Shown one piece after another: positions 1-6,251 of a stretch of DNA of 6,544 nucleotides. Position 1 is the first letter of the stretch, and each line of letters begins with the position of its first letter. The translations under genes and the position numbers were made by a program. This stretch comes from Armatimonadota bacterium (GTDB taxonomy: Bacteria; Armatimonadota; Fervidibacteria; Fervidibacterales; Fervidibacteraceae): positions 1 through 6,544 of the forward strand of contig JANZZQ010000063.1 of the NCBI GenBank assembly GCA_026419315.1, given 5' to 3'. Under the pieces are notes generated by a model. It did not search any database, was not told where the DNA came from, and saw only the letters and a list, made by a program, of their open reading frames with translations.

Positions 1-60
1 GAACAATTCAAAAAGTGTCAACATATTGGCATCAACTTTATCTTGTGCTTTTGCGAAACC

Positions 61-1953
61 TCAAGAATTTGAATTTTGCTTCAACGCTTCAATTGCTTCA
101 GGTCGGAGGGCGATGTGTTGTTCTGCTAAGACTTTTTCGTCAACTGGTGTTGGTGCTCCAGTCAATGGGTCTTGCATTGTGCTGGTCTTAGGGAATGCGA
201 TAACCTCTCGGATGTTCAAGTAAGGCATTCCCGTTTCAGGAGAAGTCGCTTCGCAACCTGCGATGAGGGCGATAATTCTGTCAAGCCCAAGGGCAATTCC
301 GCCGTGAGGAGGTGCGCCATACTCAAAGGCTTCAAGCAAAAAGTCAAATTTTCGCTTCGCCTCTTCTGGTGGCAACTCAATGGCTTGGAACACGAGTTCT
401 TGAATTTCGCGCCTGTGAATTCGTATGCTACCGCCGCCGATTTCGTAGCCATTGAGCACGATGTCGTAAGCGTATGCTCGGACTTTGCTGAGGGGATGTT
501 CTCGGTGACCTTTCGGGATTGGGTAGTTCGGGTCATTGAGGGCTTGAATGCCTTCCTTAAGCAGGGGGATGTCGTCTGGGTAAGGCGAAGTGAAAGGATG
601 GTGTGAGGGCGAATACCTGTTTTCGTCGGCATCCCATTTGAGCAGCGGAAAGTCTGTGACCCAAAGGAATCGGAATTCGCTGCTATCTTGTGGGACCAAA
701 CCGAGTTGGCGACCGAGTTTCAACCTCAAATTGCCCAAAACTTCCGCCACAATTTCAGGTTCGTCGGCGACGACGAGAACCAAGTCACCTTGTTGAGCGC
801 CACAACGCTCAAAAATCGCTTTCAATTCGGCATCGGTTAGGAATTTAGCAACCTGAGAACGGACCTCGCCATCGCCGAGAGCAAATGTTGCCAATCCTTT
901 CGCCCCAAACCGCTTAGCAAATTCCGTCAAGTCCGACAAGTCCTTTCTTGAGGCTGAAGCCATATTTGGAACCCTAAGGGCTTTAACTTGCCCGCCTTTC
1001 ATCACTGTCTCTGCGAAGGTTCTGAATTGACAATTCGCCACAATATCGCTTATGTCAACGAGCTCCATTCCGAACCTCAGGTCAGGTTTATCGCTACCGT
1101 AACGCTCCATGACCTCAGGGTATGTCAAGCGAGGGAAGGGAATGGGGATCTTTATGCCGACAGCTTTCTCGAAAGCGTATTGGAGCAAGCGCTCAACTGT
1201 GTCGTAAATATCATCTGCGGTCACGAAACTCATCTCTATGTCGATTTGAGTAAACTCAGGTTGGCGGTCGGCTCTTGGGTCTTCATCACGGAGGCACCTT
1301 GCGATTTGGAAATAACGCTCAACACCTGCAACCATCAGCAATTGCTTGGCAATTTGAGGGGATTGGGGCAAGACGAAAAACTTGCCTGGATGAAGTCGTG
1401 AAGGGACAAGGAACTCGCGGGCGCCTTCGGGAGTGTGTTTCCACAAAATAGGGGTTTCAATTTCCCAGAAACCGTTTTCGTTCATGAAATCTCTCACTGC
1501 CTTTGTAAAGCGGTGGCGTAATTCCAAAATGTCCCTCATCCGCTTGCGCCTCAAGTCCAAATACCGATGCTTAAGTCTGACCCATTCGTCAACCGAGATG
1601 TCGTCGGAAATGGGGAAAGGCAAGGGTTTGGCGTCATTGAGGATTTCCAAAGTTCTCGCGTGAACCTCAATTTCGCCGGTGAGCAATTTTGGGTTTTCCG
1701 TTCCAGGGGGTCTTCGGACAACTTCACCGGTGATCTTGAGCACCCACTCATTCCCGACCTCCCTTGCAGTGGAAACTACTTCCGTTGAACAAAACTGTGG
1801 GTCAAAAACACATTGAACGATACCGCTTCGGTCCCTCAAGTCAATGAACACAACGCCGCCATGGTCGCGAACCCTGTTGACCCATCCGCACAAAGTTACG
1901 GTTTGACCGATATGGTCTGGTCTCAATTCGCCGCAGTGGTGGGTTTTCAGCAT
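61..1953 (-). CDS. aspS: Aspartyl-tRNA synthetase, bacterial type, probably non-discriminating (AspRS/AsxRS)
   Basis: This cytoplasmic class II synthetase charges tRNA-Asp with aspartate using ATP. The 630-residue product has the bacterial order: an N-terminal OB-fold anticodon-binding domain (about 1-105, with GWVNRVRDHGG at 23-33), the catalytic core with motif 1 (about 147-170), a flipping loop LPQSPQ (195-200), motif 2 (about 218-238, ARCLRDEDPRADRQPEFTQID), a GAD insertion domain (about 300-420), GGGSIRIH (506-513) and motif 3 (GGIALGLDRI, 551-560). It is slightly longer than the usual 585-600 residues. The start is the ATG at 1953-1951, because AAGGTGA lies 7 bases upstream and the family consensus CGEL follows at once. 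The frame stays open to 2103, but that extension is unlike the family and would run into lysA. His31 and Gly84 fit AspRSs that also charge tRNA-Asn (see findings). The function is certain; the dual specificity is inferred. Confidence 0.97.
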   Translation of the reverse strand: MLKTHHCGELRPDHIGQTVTLCGWVNRVRDHGGVVFIDLRDRSGIVQCVFDPQFCSTEVVSTAREVGNEWVLKITGEVVRRPPGTENPKLLTGEIEVHARTLEILNDAKPLPFPISDDISVDEWVRLKHRYLDLRRKRMRDILELRHRFTKAVRDFMNENGFWEIETPILWKHTPEGAREFLVPSRLHPGKFFVLPQSPQIAKQLLMVAGVERYFQIARCLRDEDPRADRQPEFTQIDIEMSFVTADDIYDTVERLLQYAFEKAVGIKIPIPFPRLTYPEVMERYGSDKPDLRFGMELVDISDIVANCQFRTFAETVMKGGQVKALRVPNMASASRKDLSDLTEFAKRFGAKGLATFALGDGEVRSQVAKFLTDAELKAIFERCGAQQGDLVLVVADEPEIVAEVLGNLRLKLGRQLGLVPQDSSEFRFLWVTDFPLLKWDADENRYSPSHHPFTSPYPDDIPLLKEGIQALNDPNYPIPKGHREHPLSKVRAYAYDIVLNGYEIGGGSIRIHRREIQELVFQAIELPPEEAKRKFDFLLEAFEYGAPPHGGIALGLDRIIALIAGCEATSPETGMPYLNIREVIAFPKTSTMQDPLTGAPTPVDEKVLAEQHIALRPEAIEALKQNSNS

Positions 1954-1960
1954 GCCCGCT

Positions 1961-1967
1961 TCACCTT
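1961..1967 (-). promoter_or_regulatory. Ribosome binding site of aspS
   Basis: On the minus strand this reads AAGGTGA, 7 bases before the ATG at 1953. It decides for the 630-residue start. An in-frame ATG 48 bases upstream (2001-1999) has only GGAAAG directly before it, with no spacer, and adds 16 residues that do not belong to the family. Confidence 0.8.
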
Positions 1968-2071
1968 TCCCTTCAACGGTTTTTCTACTCCAGCGTTTCA
2001 TCTTTCCGAATGAGCCGCCAAAATTTTGACACGATAAACCGCTCAAAGATGTCAGCAGAAAAACTCTCCGT

Positions 2072-2078
2072 GGAGGTG
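2072..2078 (+). promoter_or_regulatory. Ribosome binding site of lysA
   Basis: GGAGGTG, an almost ideal Shine-Dalgarno, lies 9 bases before the ATG at 2088. It favours this start over the in-frame ATGs at 2103 and 2118, although typical DapDCs begin nearer the residue encoded at 2118. An earlier ATG at 2082 is followed at once by TGA. Confidence 0.8.
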
Positions 2079-2087
2079 CAAATGTGA

Positions 2088-3404
2088 ATGGGCGTGGACT
2101 CAATGTTGAGAGGAACGATGCGAATTAATGAACTCGGACACTTGGAAATCGGTGGATGTGATTGCGTTGAATTGGCAAAGCAATTTGGGACGCCACTTTA
2201 CATCATGGACGAAACTTTAATTCGCGGAAATTGCAAGCGCTACAAAAAGGCTTTCGCCCAAAATTATCCCGCTGAATCAAGGGTTTGCTACGCAGGCAAG
2301 GCGTTCTTGACTTTGGCGATGTGTAGACTCATTGACGAGGAAGGGTTGTATCTCGATGTTGCATCTGGCGGGGAACTCTTTACTGCGCTTCAAGCGAAGT
2401 TCCCGCCAGAGAGAATTTACATGCACGGTAACTTCAAAACGGAAGAAGAGTTAGCGCTCGCAGTCAAGCACAAAATTGGCAGAATCGTGGTTGATTGCAT
2501 GGAGGAGTTGGAGCGGTTGAACTCGATCGCTGAAAAGAATGGCACCGTCGCCGACATAATGTTGAGGTTAACTCCCGGAGTTGAAGCTCACACCCACGAA
2601 TACATCCGCACAGGGCAAATCGACACCAAATTCGGTTTCCACATTGAAAACGGTTTGGCTTTGGAGGCGGTCAAGAAGGCGCTTTCCCTTAAACATTTGA
2701 GGCTTCATGGCTTCCATTGCCACATCGGTTCGCAAATTTTTGAGACGGAGCCATACCGAATTGCAATTGAGCAAATGTTCTCGTTCGCTGAAATTGTCCG
2801 CTCCGAGACCGGTTTTGTTATGAGGGAGTTGAACTTAGGCGGAGGTTTAGGGGTTCGGTATGTTCCGGAAGACGACCCACCTAGCATTGAAGCCTTTGTC
2901 GCCTCGATTTGTGATGCGGTGAAAGAAAGCGCTTTGCGTTTCTCCTTCGAGCTTCCCATTCTGGCTGTTGAGCCAGGTCGCTCAATTGTGGGTGAGGCTG
3001 GGACGACCCTCTACACTATTGGAGTTGTCAAGGAAATCCCCAAAGTTCGGACATATGTTTCAGTTGATGGCGGTATGAGCGACAACCCTCGCCCCGCCCT
3101 TTACGGTGCTCGTTACTTCGCAGTCATTGCCAATAAGGCAAATCAAGAGCCAAACAGAATTGTGACTGTTGTCGGCAAACATTGCGAAAGCGACACACTC
3201 ATAAAGGACATACCGCTCGCTGACCCTCAACCCGGTGACATTCTCGCCGTGTTCACGACCGGCGCATATCACTACAGCATGGCGAGCAACTATAACCGGT
3301 TCCCAAGACCAGCAGTGATTTTTGTCGAGGACGGGAAAGCAAAACTGGTTGTGCGGCGGGAGACTTACGATGATTTGCTGAGATGTGACCAAAATTGGGG
3401 CTAA
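2088..3404 (+). CDS. lysA: Diaminopimelate decarboxylase
   Basis: This PLP enzyme of fold type III removes CO2 from meso-diaminopimelate to give L-lysine, the last step of the DAP pathway, in the cytoplasm. The 438 residues form an alanine-racemase-like TIM barrel plus a C-terminal beta domain. Visible family marks are YAGKAF with the Schiff-base lysine K71, HCHIGSQ (210-216), the glycine run at 251-253 and EPGRS (296-300), both of which hold PLP phosphate in the family, VDGGMSDNPRP (326-336), CESDTL with the catalytic Cys366 contributed across the dimer, and GAYHYSMASNYN (392-403) with PLP-contacting Tyr394. Length is normal or about 10-20 residues long at the N-terminus. The gene stands alone, with no other lysine gene beside it, divergent from aspS. 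No terminator follows the stop. Related fold members (carboxynorspermidine or ornithine decarboxylases) fit the motifs less well. Confidence 0.96.
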   Translation: MGVDSMLRGTMRINELGHLEIGGCDCVELAKQFGTPLYIMDETLIRGNCKRYKKAFAQNYPAESRVCYAGKAFLTLAMCRLIDEEGLYLDVASGGELFTALQAKFPPERIYMHGNFKTEEELALAVKHKIGRIVVDCMEELERLNSIAEKNGTVADIMLRLTPGVEAHTHEYIRTGQIDTKFGFHIENGLALEAVKKALSLKHLRLHGFHCHIGSQIFETEPYRIAIEQMFSFAEIVRSETGFVMRELNLGGGLGVRYVPEDDPPSIEAFVASICDAVKESALRFSFELPILAVEPGRSIVGEAGTTLYTIGVVKEIPKVRTYVSVDGGMSDNPRPALYGARYFAVIANKANQEPNRIVTVVGKHCESDTLIKDIPLADPQPGDILAVFTTGAYHYSMASNYNRFPRPAVIFVEDGKAKLVVRRETYDDLLRCDQNWG

Positions 3405-3653
3405 AGCAAGTTCTCTACTTGAAAGTTCGCTGGTTCGCAGAAAAAGTCGAAACGCAATTAGGTGCCGCAGGTGGGTTCAGGGTGCAGAGCGTAAGGTGAA
3501 GCGTGAAGCAGTAACAACGACGTTTTGCGCCCCACAATTTCATGCCTCCTCGTTGATGCTTCATTGCTGACTTTGAACCTTACCAAATACAGCGGTAGCG
3601 AACAAGTGCAATTTTCGCGCGGTTAGGCAAATAGGAACCCAAAGCCCGATTAT
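3405..3653. other. Intergenic stretch without a convincing gene
   Basis: With the exonuclease start placed at 3717, 312 bases after lysA (3405-3716) hold no supported gene. A 61-codon open frame (3385-3570) overlaps the end of lysA, is rich in Arg and Ser, has no domain and no good ribosome site, and is judged chance. There is no clear terminator behind lysA: the only nearby hairpin, CAAGT/ACTTG at 3407-3421, is short and lacks a T run. The middle contains an imperfect inverted repeat (3491-3583), listed separately. The right end carries the promoter and hairpin of the next gene. Confidence 0.6.
3491..3583. repeat. Imperfect inverted repeat, possible structured RNA or degenerate element
   Basis: Three arm pairs occur in nested order: GTAAGGT (3491-3497) with ACCTTAC (3577-3583), TGAAGCA (3504-3510) with TGCTTCA (3557-3563), and CAACG (3515-3519) with CGTTG (3551-3555). 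The left arm also contains a tandem heptamer GTGAAGC (3496-3502 and 3503-3509), and GGTTCA (3474-3479) could pair alternatively with TGAACC (3574-3579). The nesting could make one interrupted hairpin with a 31-base loop. I recognise no known RNA family or insertion element. Confidence 0.4.
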
Positions 3654-3682
3654 TTGAAATTAGGTGTTGGCAAAATTATATC
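3654..3682 (+). promoter_or_regulatory. Predicted sigma70-type promoter of the yhaM-like/rodA unit
   Basis: TTGAAA (3654-3659; 5 of 6 consensus bases) is followed after exactly 17 bases by TATATC (3677-3682; 4 of 6). The predicted transcription start, about 7 bases further on, falls at about 3689, the first base of the hairpin that covers the ribosome binding site. The TTG of the -35 box is also the first possible start codon of the downstream open frame, which would explain a mis-called longer gene. Confidence 0.5.
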
Positions 3683-3688
3683 GCAGCG

Positions 3689-3708
3689 ATCTCCCGCTAA
3701 CGGGAGGT
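3689..3708 (+). promoter_or_regulatory. Hairpin burying the ribosome binding site of the yhaM-like gene
   Basis: ATCTCCCG (3689-3696) pairs with CGGGAGGT (3701-3708) around a CTAA tetraloop: eight pairs, of which one is a T-G wobble. The 3' arm is the Shine-Dalgarno itself (GGGAGGTG, 3702-3709), 7 bases before the GTG at 3717. When folded, the site would be hidden from the ribosome. Possible roles are an RNA thermometer, control by a protein, or protection of the transcript's 5' end. The sequence alone cannot choose between them. Confidence 0.6.
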
Positions 3709-3716
3709 GGTTGGTT

Positions 3717-4958
3717 GTGCCCAAAGCACAATACCTTGCTGACTTGAGGGTCGGCGATTATGTTGACACCGTCGTTGTTGTCAAGAGCAAGAAGCGAATC
3801 CCTTACCGAAGCCGACCTGGCTATTACTTGGCTTTCCTGCTGAAAGACAAGACAGGCGCCATTGAAGCCCGCGTTTGGGAAGATGCTGAACGGATTGACC
3901 ACGAAATTTCAGAGAGGGATGTCGTTCGGGTGAGAGGCATCGTTGAACTTTACCAACAACTTCCTCAAGTTCGCGTCGCAAGCATTGAGAAGGTTGAAGA
4001 AGGTGAATACGATTGGGTGGATTTGGTTCCGCGAACGGAACAGGACGTTGAAGCGTTGTGGCAAAAAGTGATGAAGGCGATTGAGAGTGTGAGGAACCAA
4101 TACTTGAGCTCTCTGCTTCGCTCCTTCTTTGAGGACCCAGAATTTGTCAATGCCTTTAAAAACGCCCCAGCGTCCCTCTACCTCCACCATAACTGGGTCG
4201 GCGGTTTAATTGAGCACATTTGTTCCGTTTTGGATTTGGCTGAAACGATCTGTCAACATTACCCGGAAATTGACAGGGACTTGCTCATAACGGGGGTGCT
4301 ACTTCACGATGTCGGGAAGTTGAGGGAATATTCGTGGCAGGCAGATATTGACAGAACCGACGAGGGAAGGCTGCTTGGACATTTGGTTCTTGGGGATGAG
4401 ATGGTGACGGAAAGGATCAAACAAATCCCCAACTTCCCGCCTGAACTTGCGATGAGGGTTAGGCACATGCTGATCAGCCATCACGGGGTTGGTGAATGGG
4501 GATCGCCGCGCCCGCCCATGACCCTTGAGGCAGCAGCCCTTCATTTCCTTGAGTTTGCCGATGCTCAATTGCGAAAATTTGCAACGGTCTTGAAAGAGCG
4601 GCGTGAGCCGGAAAGCGCGTGGACAACTTACGAACGGACTTTGGGAAGAAGGTTGTTCGCTGGCTACCCCACAGCTGCACCGACGCCCTCAGAAGAGGTC
4701 ACTTCAACTCAGATTCCTACAGCGCTAGAGCCTTTGCCGTCCCTTGACGAGGTCCCCACTATACCTTCTGAATTGGAACTACTCCCGAACGAGCTGGAAA
4801 CCTTGACAGCAGAATTGTCGGAACTGCCTTCCGAATTGACGGAGTTGCCGGAACCCCCTGAGCTTCTACCCTTGACAGAAACCGAGGAAGAACAGCCGCG
4901 AAAGAGAAAGCAAAGACGCATCGTGGAACCCCCGGAGGAAGGAAAGTTGCCCTTGTGA
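3717..4958 (+). CDS. yhaM: YhaM-family 3'-5' exoribonuclease (OB-fold + HD domain) with an extended C-terminal tail
   Basis: This is a likely cytoplasmic metal-dependent 3'-5' exonuclease trimming RNA (and perhaps single-stranded DNA) ends, like Bacillus YhaM. The 413-residue product has an OB-fold (about 10-95, AFLLKDKTGAIEARVWED) and an HD phosphohydrolase domain (about 145-310) with HHNW (157-160), His167, LLHDVGK carrying the His197-Asp198 pair, ISHHGVGEWGSPRPP (253-267) with His255-His256, and FADA with Asp282. The start is the GTG at 3717: GGGAGGTG lies 7 bases upstream, and the N-terminus then lines up with YhaM as I recall it. A longer frame from the TTG at 3654 lacks a ribosome site. 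Bacillus YhaM is about 314 residues; here roughly 95 extra residues form a Pro/Glu/Leu-rich tail (from about 317) ending in a basic patch, PRKRKQRR (394-401). It lies 27 bp before rodA and is probably co-transcribed with it. The family is clear; the exact substrate is inferred. Confidence 0.88.
   Translation: MPKAQYLADLRVGDYVDTVVVVKSKKRIPYRSRPGYYLAFLLKDKTGAIEARVWEDAERIDHEISERDVVRVRGIVELYQQLPQVRVASIEKVEEGEYDWVDLVPRTEQDVEALWQKVMKAIESVRNQYLSSLLRSFFEDPEFVNAFKNAPASLYLHHNWVGGLIEHICSVLDLAETICQHYPEIDRDLLITGVLLHDVGKLREYSWQADIDRTDEGRLLGHLVLGDEMVTERIKQIPNFPPELAMRVRHMLISHHGVGEWGSPRPPMTLEAAALHFLEFADAQLRKFATVLKERREPESAWTTYERTLGRRLFAGYPTAAPTPSEEVTSTQIPTALEPLPSLDEVPTIPSELELLPNELETLTAELSELPSELTELPEPPELLPLTETEEEQPRKRKQRRIVEPPEEGKLPL
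4752..4874 (+). repeat. Degenerate LPxEL repeats in the exonuclease tail
   Basis: Within the C-terminal tail (residues about 346-386 of the 413) the units Leu-Pro-x-Glu-Leu and Leu-x-x-Glu-Leu recur every 5-7 residues (for example LPNEL, LPSEL, LPEPPEL). At DNA level this gives repeated GAATTG and CTGCC/TTGCC words. The stretch is strongly acidic and free of Cys, Trp and aromatic residues, as expected of a disordered or weakly helical linker. Confidence 0.6.
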
Positions 4959-4973
4959 AAACGAAGATTTGTC

Positions 4974-4979
4974 AAGGTG
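4974..4979 (+). promoter_or_regulatory. Ribosome binding site deciding the rodA start
   Basis: AAGGTG lies 6 bases before the ATG at 4986. Three other in-frame starts compete: GTG at 4977 and ATG at 4980 overlap or abut this motif, and ATG at 5001 has only a weak GGGA before it. The 4986 start is therefore preferred, though 4977 and 4980 would add only three and two residues. Confidence 0.55.
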
Positions 4980-4985
4980 ATGAGA

Positions 4986-6089
4986 ATGTGGGAACGACAC
5001 ATGTGGAAGCAAGTGGATTGGTTGCTGCTGACAGTCACGGTTCTGCTTCAAGCCATTGGGTTAATAGCACTCGCCAGCGCCACCTACTCTTCGGGCTTGA
5101 CAAAAGTTTTAAGGCAAACAATTTGGATGCTTATTGGATGGGTTGTTTTCTTCGCTGCCCTTCGCACCGACCACCAACTGTGGATGCGGTGGTCAAGCTG
5201 GATTTACTGGCTCAATCTTGCCTTGTTGGTTTTGGTTCTGGTTTTAGGCCACGAACAGTATGGTGCGCAAAGGTGGCTGAAAATAGGAAGCGTGACCATC
5301 CAACCGTCAGAGTTTGTGAAAGCAGCGATCATAATAACCCTCGCCACTTTCATCGCCGAACATCGCGAGCGACTATTGACAGATTTTCGGGTTTTCGTCC
5401 GGACCGGTTTGCATGTTTGTCTTCCCTTGGCGTTAGTTTTTCTGCAACCGGATCTGGGGACATCTTTGGTTTTGCTGGCAATTTGGCTTGGCATGATGTT
5501 TTTTGCGGGCGTCCCCATCCGTTGGCTCGTCGCGACGGTTTTGGCAGGCTTGACACTTTTTGCGATTGGGTGGCACAAGGGTGCCGTAAAGGACTACCAG
5601 AAGCAACGGCTCATCGCCTTCATTGACCCTTACTCAAGGGCGAACAAAGAGGGCTATCACGTCATTCAGTCCCAGTTGGCTATTGGCTCAGGGGGATTGG
5701 CAGGCAAAGGGCTATTCAAGGGGAGAATGGGTAAATTGGGTTTTGTGCCAGCTCAGCACACCGATTTCATCTTCACGGTCGTCGGTGAAGAGGGAGGATT
5801 CCTCCTTGCTTGCACAGTGATCATCTTGTTTGCGACGTTGCTTTGGAGGCTATTGACAATTATGTTGGAAACTGAAAATTTATTTGGTGCGTTGGTTTTA
5901 GCAGGAACTTTCTGCTTTTTCGCAACTCACATCTTTGTCAACATTGGGATGACTTTGAGGCTCATGCCCATAACCGGTTTACCGCTCCCGTTTTTCAGCG
6001 CTGGTGGGAGCAACCTCCTGGTGTGCTATTTTTTGTTGGGTGTATCGCAAAGCATTGCGGCGAGAAAGAAGCGTTTGGTTTTCGGTTAA
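4986..6089 (+). CDS. rodA: RodA, SEDS-family peptidoglycan glycosyltransferase (cell elongation)
   Basis: This inner-membrane enzyme polymerises lipid II into glycan strands with a partner class B PBP (PBP2) in the elongasome, giving rod shape. The 367-residue product is a normal RodA length, with about ten hydrophobic spans beginning near residue 12. Family marks are QRWLKIGSVTIQPSEF (95-110), QPDLGTS (154-160), the YQKQRLIAFIDP segment (204-215) and GYHVIQSQLAIGSGG (223-237). VPAQHTDFIF (254-263) carries Asp260, the counterpart of the essential Asp of Thermus RodA, and the C-terminal LPITGLPLPFFSAGGSN-type loop closes the list. The HTDFIF and GSGGLAGKG wording favours RodA over FtsW. The last loop reads SAGGSN where most relatives have SYGGSS, a mild variation. 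No mreC, mreD or PBP2 gene lies beside it. It follows the exonuclease gene by 27 bp, so it probably shares its transcript. Confidence 0.94.
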   Translation: MWERHMWKQVDWLLLTVTVLLQAIGLIALASATYSSGLTKVLRQTIWMLIGWVVFFAALRTDHQLWMRWSSWIYWLNLALLVLVLVLGHEQYGAQRWLKIGSVTIQPSEFVKAAIIITLATFIAEHRERLLTDFRVFVRTGLHVCLPLALVFLQPDLGTSLVLLAIWLGMMFFAGVPIRWLVATVLAGLTLFAIGWHKGAVKDYQKQRLIAFIDPYSRANKEGYHVIQSQLAIGSGGLAGKGLFKGRMGKLGFVPAQHTDFIFTVVGEEGGFLLACTVIILFATLLWRLLTIMLETENLFGALVLAGTFCFFATHIFVNIGMTLRLMPITGLPLPFFSAGGSNLLVCYFLLGVSQSIAARKKRLVFG

Positions 6090-6101
6090 GAGTTTTTTGT
6101 G

Positions 6102-6146
6102 GCCGCCTTAAGGAAACCTTAAAAAATGGCGGCAAAATCCGTTTTT
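6102..6146 (+). terminator. Probable intrinsic terminator after rodA
   Basis: Thirteen bases after the rodA stop, GCCGCC TTAAGG (6102-6113) faces CCTTAA (6117-6122) and GGCGGC (6128-6133). This gives a two-part stem with an AAA loop and a five-base bulge on the 3' side. A TTTTT run follows at 6142-6146, eight bases beyond the stem. The gap and bulge make it imperfect, but its place between rodA and the rRNA promoters supports a terminator. Confidence 0.55.
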
Positions 6147-6164
6147 CTGGTGGGGTTATGGGTA

Positions 6165-6193
6165 TTTACAAACGCCGGAAGCGTGGTTATTAT
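6165..6193 (+). promoter_or_regulatory. Predicted rRNA promoter P1
   Basis: TTTACA (6165-6170) and TATTAT (6188-6193) each match sigma70 consensus at 5 of 6 bases with a 17-base spacer. The expected transcription start is near 6200. It lies just past the rodA terminator and 87 bases upstream of a second promoter, the tandem arrangement common in rRNA operons. Confidence 0.55.
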
Positions 6194-6251
6194 TTTTAGC
6201 GCTGATTCGAGTGCACCTTCAAAATTCGCTCCGACGAAAAAACGGCGCCTA

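Larger units (their letters stand above)
1954..2087. promoter_or_regulatory. Divergent aspS-lysA intergenic region
   Basis: This 134-bp gap must carry the promoters of both divergent genes. On the plus strand a perfect TTGACA sits at 2026-2031, a possible -35 box for lysA. No good -10 box lies 16-18 bases beyond it (the best candidate there is ATGTCA), so the call is weak. On the minus strand I could not find a convincing box pair for aspS. No lysine riboswitch or T-box is evident, and the space is short for either. Shared control of the two genes is possible but not shown. Confidence 0.4.

Noticed and set aside
1..60. On the minus strand the 20 codons after the aspS stop remain open in the same frame, with an ATG at 24-22, hinting at readthrough or a next gene
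   Set aside because: Twenty open codons occur often by chance, AspRS already ends normally, and no ribosome binding site precedes the ATG. The window ends before it can be tested.
172..1401. Open frames of 137-144 codons on the plus strand opposite aspS (172-606 and 988-1401)
   Set aside because: They are antisense to well-conserved AspRS domains, show no recognisable domain, and lack convincing ribosome sites.
1954..2087. Lysine riboswitch before lysA or T-box before aspS
   Set aside because: The gap is shorter than a full lysine riboswitch plus expression platform, and no matching helices, T-box motif or terminator were found.
1954..2103. Fifty-residue N-terminal extension of AspRS from an ATG at 2103
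   Set aside because: It overlaps the lysA start region, does not resemble AspRS, and the ATG at 1953 has its own ribosome binding site and matches the family N-terminus.
3405..3460. Terminator directly after lysA
   Set aside because: The only hairpin (CAAGT/ACTTG) is five pairs with no following T run.
3385..3570. 61-codon open frame overlapping the end of lysA
   Set aside because: It has no good ribosome site, an Arg/Ser-rich random composition, and overlaps the conserved lysA C-terminus out of frame.
4955..5626. 223-codon open frame that begins with a GTGA overlap of the exonuclease stop and has GGAGGAAGG upstream (4934-4942)
   Set aside because: It reads out of frame through the first half of rodA and is a jumble rich in Arg, His, Ser and Cys with no domain, while the rodA frame is clearly conserved. 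The purine-rich motif is explained by Glu/Gly/Lys codons of the exonuclease tail.
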